From positions 2,656,210-2,720,209 of the forward strand of contig JBBBDQ010001269.1 in NCBI GenBank assembly GCA_037127315.1: DNA of 64,000 bases, in the 5' to 3' direction. Shown here one piece after another: positions 52,823 to 63,654 of this stretch. Positions within the stretch are counted from its first letter, which is position 1. Every line of letters starts with the position of its first letter. The DNA comes from Ascarosepion bandense. Taxonomy: Eukaryota > Mollusca > Cephalopoda > Sepiida > Sepiidae. The notes beneath the pieces were generated by a model. That model saw only the letters and a program-made list of their open reading frames with translations. It was not told where the DNA came from and did no database searches. The position numbers were made by a program, and so were the translations under genes.

Positions 52823-55800
52823 CTAACCGGCATCAAACAACCACTCCAGGTCAGCACCTTTCACTCGACAGAATCGCGCAAGACTCACCCACCTTTTGCC
52901 AAATTCAGATGGAGTGAGTCGTTTCCTTTCCGTCCTGATCTTGACTTTAAGCTGATGCTTAAAGAACAAGATCAGTTGGGAAGAGGTAAACTTCCCATCA
53001 CCATAGAATTCCTTCTGTCGCGTCGTCCAAATCACGACTCGCATAACACCTAGTAAGCAAAAGAGCACATAGTGCTCAGCCCTAGATAACGGAGGCACGA
53101 CATTGCTACAAACAGAACTAGCCTCAAGGACAAAGAACTTTCCACGCAGCATACGAACCATGAGGTCTTCAAGAAACTTACACAACGGGGCAACAACACT
53201 GCAGTGGAAGAAGGCATGATCGACGGTTTCCGTCGTCAGCCCACAACGCACGCAGGTTGATTTCGGAGTTAGGCCCGCTGCATGAAGCCTCTTGCCTACC
53301 CAGAGAGCCTTTCGTATCATCAGCCAGGTGAGTGATGCCTCATCGTTAGTGAGACATTTCAACCCAGGCGCCCAAGGCCATATGGAGCGAGCCTCCTGCT
53401 TCGTAAGCCCGAGCTCGCCAATCAGTTCATCTTGAACGGCCCCCCTAACTAAAACCCGATATAATGCCCTAAGAGACAACGATTGGGCGTTGGAGAGGCC
53501 ATCCGTAGCCCGCAAGAGAAACTGGAGAGCCAAACGACATTCTTTATAGAAGGAGCACTCGCCACGAGGAGTACGGCCGGCCTCCTCCTCCGACAAATGC
53601 ACACTTCTCAGGGATGGAAAGTTTTTATGGACGTCCTCTTGAACGAGGGCGCTGTTCTCATCCTCCAGCATACACATTCGATCCAGGAATCTAATGCGAA
53701 GCGTGTGTTGACGAATCTCAACGCTAGGCATGCCCAGACCGCCCTCAGATGGATGCAGGCAACAGATCTCGCGACGTACCTTGGGAGACTTGCCTTCTCC
53801 CCAAAGGAAGGAGAACAAGAGCTGAATTAAACCCAAACGAATGGCACACGGGACAGGAAGTACCGAGAGTCGGTAAAGGAGAATCGGGTAGATGTGCGAA
53901 GCACATACTTCCGCCCTCCCCTTTAAGGAGAGCCTCCTCCGAGTCCACAGACGAACTGCGCCCTCGGCCTTCTCTCGAACCTCCGACCAATTCATTTCCA
54001 ACTGGAGATCAGGACCGAAAAAGACGCCGAGAATCTTGATCGGCCCGTCCGTCCAGAGGAAAGGTCCGGGAAGAGAAACTCCCTTCCACGCACCCAATCG
54101 CAAGCCAACAGACTTATCGCGATTGATCTTGGCCCCTGTCACCGTCTCATAACATCTGATTTCTTTGCTGACTTCGTCAATCTCGGCTTTGCTCGACACA
54201 AAAACCGAAACGTCGTCAGCATAGGCGGAGTACCTGGCCGAGGTGGTAGCACCAGGTACGGAAATTCCGCGAAGGACCGGATTCGCCTTTAACTTGCGAA
54301 GGAATGGCTCCAACGCAAGAACGTACAGCAAAGGCGAAAGTGGACAACCTTGACGAATGGAGCGAGATAAAGTGAAGGGCTTCGATCTTACCCCATTCAC
54401 TTCCACCAGCGCACCGGGGGACTCATACAGCAGTCGGATCCAGGAGCGAAAGTACGGCCCGAAACCGGCGGCGGAAAGGACAGACTCCAAGGAAACGATG
54501 GTCAACCCTATCGAATGCCTTGGACTGATCCAAATTGATCAGCGCGGCTTCGGTGTCGGTTTTCTCGATGATCAGGCGTACCAAATGAAGGTTGTCCTGA
54601 ATAGTCCTGCCCTTCACAGCACAAGTCTGCTCGGGGCCAATCAGACTAGAGAGGACAGCCTGCAAACGGCCGGCCAAGATCTTGGCAAAAATCTTTAAGT
54701 CAGTATTTAACATCGTTAAAGGCCGATAATTATCTATGCCACCCCCACCGCTCTTGCTCTTGCGAAGCAACTTGATTACACCCCTGGTGAAGCGTCGAGG
54801 TATAGACCCCTGCCTCATCCAGTTGTTATAAACAAGAGCCAGCAGAGGAACAAGAACGGACGACTGCCTCAAGTACAGTTCGTAGGGAAGACCATCCAAA
54901 CCTGGAGTTTTGTCCCGGCCAACCAATTTCAGCGCATCCCAGATTTCCGACTCTGTTATGGGCCCCTCGCACCTAGCCGCTTCAGCCGCCTCGAGGCGGG
55001 GAAAGTCAGCCAAATAGGTGTCGAACTGAGCAGAGCTCAGACCGGGCTCCCTGGTGAAAAGATCCTGGAAGTAATCCCGAAAAGCTCCACATATACCCAC
55101 GTCTGTAGTCACGGTACGACCATCCGGCAATGTGATGTCCTTGATATGCCGATTGGCTGCTTGCCTAGCTTCCTCTGCACGCAATTCTGCGGCCATATTC
55201 GTTGCCTCAGAAGACATTCTTTTTAACCTAGCCCTAACTACCAGAGCTTGATCCTTCTTGATAGCCAAGGAGGCCAGCTCGGCCCTAGCTAAGGCTACGT
55301 CCCCACTATTACGGGATTTAACTGCCCGATCAACTTTTTTCTCTAACGTCGATTGCGCCGCTAAATTAGCTAAGTTGAGCCGACGGCTATAGTCGGCAGC
55401 AAACGACCTAATTTTGGATTTAAGTGTATCCCACCACTTATTCCCAACCACAGCCCCCGTCAGTTCCCGCTTTAGTGTTAGTAAAAGCTGGTGCTGGAAA
55501 TCTTGGCTATCAAATAATGACGCGTTCAATTTCCAGTAGCCAGCCAACTTAACCTTAGGCTTATCTAAGTTCACACGAACCCGGACGAGCCTATGATCCG
55601 TGTAAACTATCGAATGGAAACTTGGACAACCTAAGAGCCCTACGTCGACTCTCCTAACTAGGACTCGGTCGAGGTAGCTTGCGCGTACCTTCGAATCCGA
55701 GCTGCCCCTATTAGTCCAAGTCCACACTACCTCCCGGGGGTGTTCATTTCGGTATTTATCGACAAGATCATTCCTGTCGATAAATTCCCGAAATGGTTTC

Positions 55801-56285
55801 ACATCCGGGTTGTTAGTACCCGATCTTTCTCCTATACGATCCTTCTCAGGGTCAAGGACGGCATTCCAATCCCCCGCTAAAATTACCCGCCTCGATGTTC
55901 CAAAGAACGACTCGAGCTGCCGAAACAAAGCAGGACGCTCCGCATGGACATTGGGCGCATAAACCCCAATGAGGCGAAAAGACTTCTCCTTTATGGTAAT
56001 ATCCAGCACACAAATCCTGCCCGCTGGATCCGCGAAGACAAGCGTACACGCCGCACCCAAAGACTTGCTCACTAGCCAGGAAACACCTCTAGAACGACCA
56101 TCAAAACATGCTGAAAAGAGATCGTAATCCCTAGACAGTATGCCCTCATAGTCGCCAGCTAAAAACCGGGTTTCCTGCAGACAACAAACATCCACCCCGA
56201 GGCGCTGGAGATCATGAAGGAGTCTCACCCTCCGAGACTCCGACCTCAGCCCCCGGGCATTCATACTTGCTAACCAAAGAGCCAT
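52823..56285 (-). pseudogene. LINE ORF2 (endonuclease-RT), copy 3, one frameshift
   Basis: An extra G near 54,491 (CTCCAAGGAAACG versus CTCCAAGAAACG in the other copies) breaks the frame just after the RT KAFDRVDHRFL block. This leaves a 620-residue endonuclease/partial-RT piece and a 560-residue piece with YADD and the zinc motif. Unlike the other two frameshifts it is not in a long homopolymer, so it is more likely real. Otherwise it is nearly identical to copy 2, with changes such as M8 for V8 and L42 for F42. Confidence 0.88.
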
Positions 56286-56297
56286 TGTGATCCTTAA

Positions 56298-58373
56298 TTA
56301 GGGTTGGGGTCCGGGACAGAACATGGACGGGGAAAGGATGCCGACAGCCTCTCCCATAGATCCCTTGCCCATCTCTTTGTCAATGGAGCCGTCACGGGAG
56401 AGGCCACCAACATCCCAGGGAAATGTTAGTTTGAGAGCCCTGTAAAGGGAGGGGTGAACCAAAATTGGGACCCGTCCTACACAGAATTGTTTAGCTTTCT
56501 CTAACATTTCGTCATCTTTTGAGACTATAGGCGGAGACATTTTGATATGTTTTTCTGCCTCTAGCAGCATGTCCCAAACTTTGGCAGTTCCAGTCCCAGT
56601 GCGAACCACCGTGAGTAAGCGTTGTGCTTCTGGGAAGTTGTTGGGAATTTCTATGTCTCTCTCCTTGCATTTCTTCATTGCAAGAAGAATTTTAAGCTTG
56701 TTTATCCTATTTCCAAAGTTTTTCGCTCTTTCCTCTTGGGCATAAGAGATTTTACACACCTCTTTACCCATTAAATGTGAGGCTTTTGATGTTTTTTTTT
56801 TTGGCTCTCTATCATCTTGGCTGGGGCTCCTATGCCTCTTAGCAGGCAGGGGTAATTTATTCTTGGGGGAAGGACTGGGAGACGGTTGGGAAGGTATACG
56901 GAAAGGGCTGGGGTCCCTACTAAGAGGGGTGGATTTTCTGGGCGTGGGCTGAGCTGAATTGGTTTTTCTTTTTTCGGTTTTGTTTTTTTCGGGAGAGGAT
57001 GGGGCAGAGGCCGAAGGGCAGGGTGTACGTTGGGCCAGTTGCTTTTTTAGATCATCTGATGGACGAAATGGTCGTTTCTCCAAGGATCGCTTCAGCTCTT
57101 TTATTTTCTGAAACTTATCATAACCTGGGTCGTAAGCCCTCCTGAGGTCTTCTAATTTAGGGGCCGACCAGGCCGAGGCATCGCCCTTCTTGCTGGTGGA
57201 GGGAGTGGGGCTGTTTGTGCCTTTCGTCTTAGGGGTATCTGGGGACCGAGGTTCCGCTGCTTGGCGCTTCCCCCTGGCCCTGCCAACAACCAGCCACTCC
57301 CCCTTTTCCTTCTCCGAGGCTGCACTAGCAGTTGGCGAAGGTTTTTCGGGGGGTGAGGGAACTTTTTTGTTCCCAACCGGGGTAACTGCCGCACCGGTCC
57401 TGGGTATTGGCATGCCCACTACGGGCGAGACGGATGTAACAGGAGCGGCCAGAGGGGGATTTTGGTCGATTGGAGCCTGGCTTCCAGAGGCCTTCTTCTC
57501 TGGGCAGGAGGAGGAGAGGTGACCAGTCTCTCCACACCTCCAGCATTTTGGTTTGCGGCCGGACACCATCACCGGCAAGCTCAGGCCCCCTACGTCAAGA
57601 CAGTTGGGGATGGTCTTGAAGGTCTCTTGGTCGATCATCATATCGAAAGACCATCCCCCGTTCAGGTCATCGCAGGAGGCATCTAAAATTTGGCCAAACT
57701 GCGAAAAGTAGGCAGCCAGATGCTCCCCGATGACCTGAGGAGGAACCTCATACACTGCTACCTTGGTCCTTTGTTTGCCATCATACATAATTCTAAATGT
57801 AAGCTCTTTTGTTGATAGGTCTTCAGTCGCCAATTTAAGGCACTCTTCTGGCGTGGGTAGCAGTATGTCCCACAAGAAGAAGCGCGCCCCTTTAATTATT
57901 CTTAAGGGCTTATACCCCTTTGACTGCAGTGTTTTCAACACTGTGTCTTTCGTGCTGCGACAAATCTTGCGCGTACGCTTGTCCACCACGAAGACTGACA
58001 CTATTCTTTTTTCAATCCTCTTTAATTCTTGGGGATCTACCAAGAGCCCACCTTCTACGACAAGGTGTGCGTAGCTCTTAGCTCTCTCCAAGAACTCCGT
58101 CAGATTGATCTTGATTTTCGGAGGGGACTTCCAGCCACAGGGCGATTCCCCGGCCTCATCATCTTTCGTTGTCTTGTTTTCCTTTTTTTCTTTATCATCT
58201 TCGTCTTCATTTGATTGACCATTATCGGCCATCTTTGATTTGGTCGGTATAAGTTTTTCATCCTTCTCTTTTGTAGGAAGGGGTGGAAACGTCTCATCAT
58301 TTTTATCTGGAGGTTTCTTCCAAGGGGGGTCGAATGAGAGTTTTTTCTTTATGGACCGACTACTGTCGGCCAT
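56298..58373 (-). CDS. LINE ORF1 type B, CCHC zinc-knuckle protein, 691 aa (copy 3, intact)
   Basis: A complete frame. Acidic/lysine-rich N-terminus (about 30-75), conserved block RIVSVFVVDKRTRKICRSTK D with LLPTPEECLKL, and zinc knuckle CWRCGETGHLSSSC at about residues 273-288. A Pro/Ser/Lys-rich region (about 290-530) ends in LPLPAKRHRSPSQDD, a candidate nuclear signal. The C-terminal conserved block includes LTVVRTGTGTAKVW and LVHPSLYRALKLTFPWDVGG L. Compared with type A, the conserved blocks are roughly 60 percent identical by eye and the middle far less, while the flanking ORF2 is almost unchanged. The likely role is RNA-binding partner of the ORF2 protein. Confidence 0.85.
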   Translation of the reverse strand: MADSSRSIKKKLSFDPPWKKPPDKNDETFPPLPTKEKDEKLIPTKSKMADNGQSNEDEDDKEKKENKTTKDDEAGESPCGWKSPPKIKINLTEFLERAKSYAHLVVEGGLLVDPQELKRIEKRIVSVFVVDKRTRKICRSTKDTVLKTLQSKGYKPLRIIKGARFFLWDILLPTPEECLKLATEDLSTKELTFRIMYDGKQRTKVAVYEVPPQVIGEHLAAYFSQFGQILDASCDDLNGGWSFDMMIDQETFKTIPNCLDVGGLSLPVMVSGRKPKCWRCGETGHLSSSCPEKKASGSQAPIDQNPPLAAPVTSVSPVVGMPIPRTGAAVTPVGNKKVPSPPEKPSPTASAASEKEKGEWLVVGRARGKRQAAEPRSPDTPKTKGTNSPTPSTSKKGDASAWSAPKLEDLRRAYDPGYDKFQKIKELKRSLEKRPFRPSDDLKKQLAQRTPCPSASAPSSPEKNKTEKRKTNSAQPTPRKSTPLSRDPSPFRIPSQPSPSPSPKNKLPLPAKRHRSPSQDDREPKKKTSKASHLMGKEVCKISYAQEERAKNFGNRINKLKILLAMKKCKERDIEIPNNFPEAQRLLTVVRTGTGTAKVWDMLLEAEKHIKMSPPIVSKDDEMLEKAKQFCVGRVPILVHPSLYRALKLTFPWDVGGLSRDGSIDKEMGKGSMGEAVGILSPSMFCPGPQP

Positions 58374-58395
58374 TTTGAAATTTTAAACTCAGCTC

Positions 58396-58432
<37 letters not shown>

Positions 58433-59433
58433 CCAAACTATTTAAAAGTATGGGAGGGGTGGGAGAAGGCGGGAGCAAAATGGGAGAGAGAAAAAAAAAT
58501 ACACAAAGTAAACTATTAAGGACAAGATAACGGTTTTACCACAAGAATAAGCCCCGAAGGATTTCAGAAAATAATAACAAATCAGCCAATGACGGCAAGC
58601 AAAAATTACAAAAACTGGTAAATTAAAAACTAGCCTTTAACGGCCACAAATAAACTTTAAGTAAAAATTGCCTTAAAAGGCAAGAAACAGCCTCGTGAGA
58701 GGTTTAATAAACTATCAGTTAAACAAATTCATACAATAAACTAAACAAATTACAATTACACAAGGGAAAAAAAATAAACAGAAAAACCAAGGGTAGCCTA
58801 AACGGCTACTCCCGACAAAGATAATACGGGGAGGGGCTAAAATTAAATTTAAGCGGTTTTAACTAAATTTTAACTACACTTTGCAAAAAGAATTAACAAA
58901 AAAAGACAACGATTAAACTTTACAAATGTACAATTAAATTAAATGCAAAAAAAATACAAATACAAACAAACAAAAAGAAAACGAAAAGTCTCCTAACGGC
59001 GACTTCCGCAAAAGAAAAACTGGGGAGGGGCTGAAAAAAAGAAAAGTTAAATTGGAAGAAAAATAAAAATCAGCTAATTCTTCAGCTTCTGGTCAAAATA
59101 GGGACAGTTAAAAAAATGTAAATATGGCACTTAAGGCCAAACAGATACTGAAAAAAATAAAAATAAAAATAAACTCAAAACGGCCGACCTAAATAAAAAC
59201 AAATATGGCCGCCAAAAATACGAAAATAAAAACAAAAAAGCTAGAAGAATAAAAAGAAAAGAACAAAGTAAATAAACGAAAAAGAAAATAAATAAAAATA
59301 AACTTAGCTCAACAAAAAGGTCTTTTTTGTTAAATAAACAGTCCAAATAAGTGAATCACAGTTTTTTTTTAAACAAAAAGTGTCTGACGCTCGCCAAAAC
59401 AAGGTCGGAGAAAATGACAACAAACGTCAAAAA
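58374..59433 (-). promoter_or_regulatory. LINE 5' UTR, type B (copy 3), with 35-base T run on plus
   Basis: Nearly identical to copy 2's 5' UTR apart from homopolymer length (T run 58,398-58,432). The distal end GTCTGACGCTCGCCAAAACA then AGGTCGGAGAAAATGACAAC is shared by all three complete copies and marks the element 5' end. Confidence 0.6.
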
Positions 59434-60192
59434 CTTCTCAAGAACTTCATTATTTATTGTACGATATGTACAAATGTGGCACAAGGCCTAATACGGGGAT
59501 GGGGAAGGCTGGTCATCAATTGTCCTAAATTAACTTAGCTATTCACTTTCGTTGACCCTGACACGCTAACAATAATCCTTTCACCATAATACCACATTTT
59601 TACTTACCATTCTTACTACGTCCACCATAATACCTCAGGTTCTCTATGTAGTCCTACTTAACTCCCATATGTACAATGTTCAGTGGAGGGCATGGGCAGA
59701 AAATAACAACATTTAAAATTCCCCAATGATTTTATACAATGAAAGTAATATATGTACAAGAAACTAAACAAAATCGTATTAGTAATAAAAGCCCCCCACT
59801 ACTCTAATATTGTGACAGCAAAATCACTTCCCCGGACGAAATATAATGCGTGGCTTTAGAAGTATAATACCATATATCCGATCAGCAATTACTCACACAA
59901 TCACTCACACATTTAAACATCATAACAAAAACGAAAAGCACACTTGAAAAATAACGAAAGACGACACGCATCCACCGGAGAACTAACATTGTTGAACACC
60001 TAAAGTGGGAAGGGATGGGGGATTAAACTAAAGAAAAATAGGGGACGAAAAAGAAAAAGGGGGCCAATGAGCAATCATAACCTAGCTAAGTTAACAATGA
60101 AGCAAAAAACAGAAAAAATCAAACTTTCCCTACACTAACCTAACAGGGACGGGGTGCACATGTTCAGCCCAGCACACCCAATATCCTGATGC

Positions 60193-63100
60193 CTAACCAG
60201 CATCAAACAACCACTCCAGGTCAGCACCTTTCACTCGACAGAATCGCGCAAGACTCACCCACCTTTTGCCAAATTCAGATGGAGTGAGTCGTTTCCTTTC
60301 CGTCCTGATCTTGACTTTAAGCTGATGCTTAAAGAACAAGATCAGTTGGGAAGAGGTAAACTTCTCATCACCATAGAATTCCTTCTGTCGCGTCGTCCAA
60401 ATCACGATTCGCATAACACCTAGTAAGCAAAAGAGCACATAGTGCTCAGCCCTAGATAACGGAGGTACGACATTGCTACAAACAGAACTAGCCTCAAGGA
60501 CAAAGAACTTTCCACGCAGCATACGAACCATGAGGTCTTCAAGAAACTTACACAACGGAGCAACAACACTGCAGTGGAAGAAGGCATGATCGACGGTTTC
60601 CGTCGTCAGCCCACAACGCACGCAGGTTGATTTTGGTGTTAGGCCCGCTGCATGAAGCCTCTTGCCTACCCAGAGAGCCTTTCGAATCATCAGCCAGGTG
60701 AGTGATGCCTCATCGTTAGTGAGACATTTCAACCCAGGCGCCCAAGGCCATATGGAGCGAGCCTCCTGCTTCGTAAGCCCGAGCTCGCCAATCAGTTCAT
60801 CTTGAACGGCCCCCCTAACTAAAACCCGATATAATGCCCTAAGAGACAACGATTGGGCGTTGGAGAGGCCATCCGTAGCCCGCAAGAGAAACTGGAGAGC
60901 CAAACGACATTCTTTATAGAAGGAGCACTCGCCACGAGGAGTACGGCCGGCCTCCTCCTCCGACAAATGCACACTTCTCAGGGATGGAAAGTTTTTATGG
61001 ACGTCCTCTTGAACGAGGGCGCCGTTCTCATCCTCCAGCATACACATTCGATCCAGGAATCTAATGCGAAGCGTGTGTTGACGAATCTCAACGCTAGGCA
61101 TGCCCAGACCGCCCTCAGATGGATGCAGGCAACAGATCTCGCGACGTACCTTGGGAGACTTGCCTTCTCCCCAAAGGAAGGAGAACAAGAACTGAATTAA
61201 ACCCAAACGAATGGCACACGGGAGAGGAAGTACCGAGAGTCGGTAAAGGAGAATCGGGTAGATGTGCGAGGCACATACTTCCGCCCTCCCCTTTAAGGAG
61301 AGCTTCCTCCGAGTCCACAGACGAACTGCGCCCTCGGCCTTCTCTCGAACCTCCGACCAATTCATTTCCAACTGGAGATCAGGACCGAAAAAGACGCCGA
61401 GAATCTTGATCGGCCCGTCCGTCCAGAGGAAAGGTCCGGGAAGAGAAACTCCCTTCCACGCACCCAATCGCAAGCCAACAGACTTATCGCGATTGATCTT
61501 GGCCCCTGTCACCGTCTCATAACATCTGATTTCTTTGCTGACTTCGTCAATCTCGGCTTTGCTCGACACAAAAACCGAAACGTCGTCAGCATAGGCGGAG
61601 TACCTGGCCGAGGTGGTAGCACCAGGTACGGAAATTCCGCGAAGGACCGGATTCGCCTTTAACTTGCGAAGGAATGGCTCCAACGCAAGAACGTACAGCA
61701 AAGGCGAAAGTGGACAACCTTGACGAATGGAGCGAGATAAAGTGAAGGGCTTCGATCTTACCCCATTCACTTCCACCAGCGCACCGGGGGACTCATACAG
61801 CAGTCGGATCCAGGAGCGAAAGTACGGCCCGAAACCGGCGGCGGAAAGGACAGACTCCAAGAAACGATGGTCAACCCTATCGAAAGCCTTGGACTGATCC
61901 AAATTGATCAGCGCGGCTTCGGTGTCGGTTTTCTCGATGATCAGGCGTACCAAATGAAGGTTGTCCTGAATAGTCCTGCCCTTCACAGCACAAGTCTGCT
62001 CGGGGCCAATCAGACTAGAGAGGACAGCCTGCAAACGGCCGGCCAAGATCTTGGCAAAAATCTTTAAGTCAGTATTTAACATCGTTAAAGGCCGATAATT
62101 ATCTATGCCACCCCCACCGCTCTTGCTCTTGCGAAGCAACTTGATTACACCCCTGGTGAAGCGACGAGGTATAGACCCCTGCTTCATCCAGTTGTTATAA
62201 ACAAGAGCCAGCAGAGGAACAAGAACGGACGACTGCCTCAAGTACAGTTCGTAGGGAAGACCATCCAAACCTGGAGTTTTGTCCCGGCCAACCAATTTCA
62301 GCGCATCCCAGATTTCCGACTCTGTTATGGGCCCCTCGCACCTAGCCGCTTCAGCCGCCTCGAGGCGGGGAAAGTCAGCCAAATAGGTGTCGAACTGAGC
62401 AGAGCTCAGACCGGGCTCCCTGGTGAAAAGATCCTGGAAATAATCCCGAAAAGCTCCACATATACCCACGTCTGTAGTCACGGTACGACCATCCGGCAAT
62501 GTGATGTCCTTGATATGCCGATTGGCTGCTTGCCTAGCTTCCTCTGCACGCAATTCTGCGGCCATATTCGTTGCCTCAGAAGACATTCTTTTTAACCTAG
62601 CCCTAACTACCAGAGCTTGATCCTTCTTGATAGCCAAGGAGGCCAGCTCGGCCCTAGCTAAGGCTACGTCCCCACTATTACGGGATTTAACTGCCCGATC
62701 AACTTTTTTCTCTAACGTCGATTGCGCCGCTAAATTAGCTAAGTTGAGCCGACGGCTATAGTCGGCAGCAAACGACCTAATTTTGGATTTAAGTGTATCC
62801 CACCACTTATTCCCAACCACAGCTCCCGTCAGTTCCCGCTTTAGTGTTAGTAAAAGCTGGTGCTGGAAATCTTGGCTATCAAATAATGACGCGTTCAATT
62901 TCCAGTAGCCAGCCAACTTAACCTTAGGCTTATCTAAGTTTACACGAACCCGGACGAGCCTATGATCCGTGTAAACTATGGAATGGAAACTTGGACAACC
63001 TAAGAGCCCTACGTCGACTCTCCTAACTAGGACTCGGTCGAGGTAGCTTGCGCGTACCTTCGAATCCGAGCTGCCCCTATTAGTCCAAGTCCACACTACC

Positions 63101-63654
63101 TCCCGGGGGTGTTCATTTCGGTATTTATCGACAAGATCATTCCTGTCGATAAATTCCCGAAACGGTTTCACATCCGGGTTGTTAGTACCCGATCTTTCTC
63201 CTATACGATCCTTCTCAGGGTCAAGGACGGCATTCCAATCCCCCGCTAAAATTACCCGCCTCGATGTTCCAAAGAACGACTCGAGCTGCCGAAACAAAGC
63301 AGGACGCTCCGCATGGACATTGGGCGCATAAACCCCAATGAGGCGAAAAGACTTCTCCTTTATGGTAATATCCAGCACACAAATCCTGCCCGCTGGATCC
63401 GCGAAGACAAGCGTACACGCCGCACCCAAAGACTTGCTCACTAGCCAGGAAACACCTCTAGAACGACCATCAAAACATGCTGAATAGAGATCGTAATCCC
63501 TAGACAGTATGCCCTCATAGTCGCCAGCAAAAAACCGGGTCTCCTGCAAACAACAAACATCCACCCCGAGGCGCTGGAGATCATGAAGGAGTCTCACCCT
63601 CCGAGACTCAGACCTCAGCCCCCGGGCATTCATACTTGCTAACCAGAGAGCCAT
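60193..63654 (-). CDS. LINE ORF2, AP endonuclease-reverse transcriptase, 1,153 aa (copy 4, intact)
   Basis: A complete frame with all endonuclease and RT residues listed for copy 2, including YADD at 688-691 and the C-terminal CX2C...HX4C motif. It shares diagnostic residues with copy 1 (DLYSACF; LPLPCAIRLGLIQFLF) rather than copies 2-3 (DLFSACF; LPVPCAIRLGLIQLLF). Private changes include NNWMKQGS for NNWMRQGS and RRKLSLKG for RRRLSLKG. Start 11 nt after the ORF1 stop. Together with copy 2 this is one of two ORF2 frames open end to end. Confidence 0.92.
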   Translation of the reverse strand: MALWLASMNARGLRSESRRVRLLHDLQRLGVDVCCLQETRFFAGDYEGILSRDYDLYSACFDGRSRGVSWLVSKSLGAACTLVFADPAGRICVLDITIKEKSFRLIGVYAPNVHAERPALFRQLESFFGTSRRVILAGDWNAVLDPEKDRIGERSGTNNPDVKPFREFIDRNDLVDKYRNEHPREVVWTWTNRGSSDSKVRASYLDRVLVRRVDVGLLGCPSFHSIVYTDHRLVRVRVNLDKPKVKLAGYWKLNASLFDSQDFQHQLLLTLKRELTGAVVGNKWWDTLKSKIRSFAADYSRRLNLANLAAQSTLEKKVDRAVKSRNSGDVALARAELASLAIKKDQALVVRARLKRMSSEATNMAAELRAEEARQAANRHIKDITLPDGRTVTTDVGICGAFRDYFQDLFTREPGLSSAQFDTYLADFPRLEAAEAARCEGPITESEIWDALKLVGRDKTPGLDGLPYELYLRQSSVLVPLLALVYNNWMKQGSIPRRFTRGVIKLLRKSKSGGGGIDNYRPLTMLNTDLKIFAKILAGRLQAVLSSLIGPEQTCAVKGRTIQDNLHLVRLIIEKTDTEAALINLDQSKAFDRVDHRFLESVLSAAGFGPYFRSWIRLLYESPGALVEVNGVRSKPFTLSRSIRQGCPLSPLLYVLALEPFLRKLKANPVLRGISVPGATTSARYSAYADDVSVFVSSKAEIDEVSKEIRCYETVTGAKINRDKSVGLRLGAWKGVSLPGPFLWTDGPIKILGVFFGPDLQLEMNWSEVREKAEGAVRLWTRRKLSLKGRAEVCASHIYPILLYRLSVLPLPCAIRLGLIQFLFSFLWGEGKSPKVRREICCLHPSEGGLGMPSVEIRQHTLRIRFLDRMCMLEDENGALVQEDVHKNFPSLRSVHLSEEEAGRTPRGECSFYKECRLALQFLLRATDGLSNAQSLSLRALYRVLVRGAVQDELIGELGLTKQEARSIWPWAPGLKCLTNDEASLTWLMIRKALWVGKRLHAAGLTPKSTCVRCGLTTETVDHAFFHCSVVAPLCKFLEDLMVRMLRGKFFVLEASSVCSNVVPPLSRAEHYVLFCLLGVMRIVIWTTRQKEFYGDEKFTSSQLILFFKHQLKVKIRTERKRLTPSEFGKRWVSLARFCRVKGADLEWLFDAG

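Larger units (their letters stand above)
52066..59433 (-). mobile_element. Tx1/L1-like LINE copy 3 (ORF1 type B), near full length
   Basis: Minus strand: 5' UTR 59,433-58,374, ORF1 58,373-56,298 (intact), ORF2 56,285-52,823 (one frameshift), 3' UTR 52,822-52,105, stem-loop 52,104-52,089, tail. Its ORF1 and 5' UTR are almost base-identical to copy 2, whereas its ORF2 differs from copy 2 at several residues. Confidence 0.85.
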
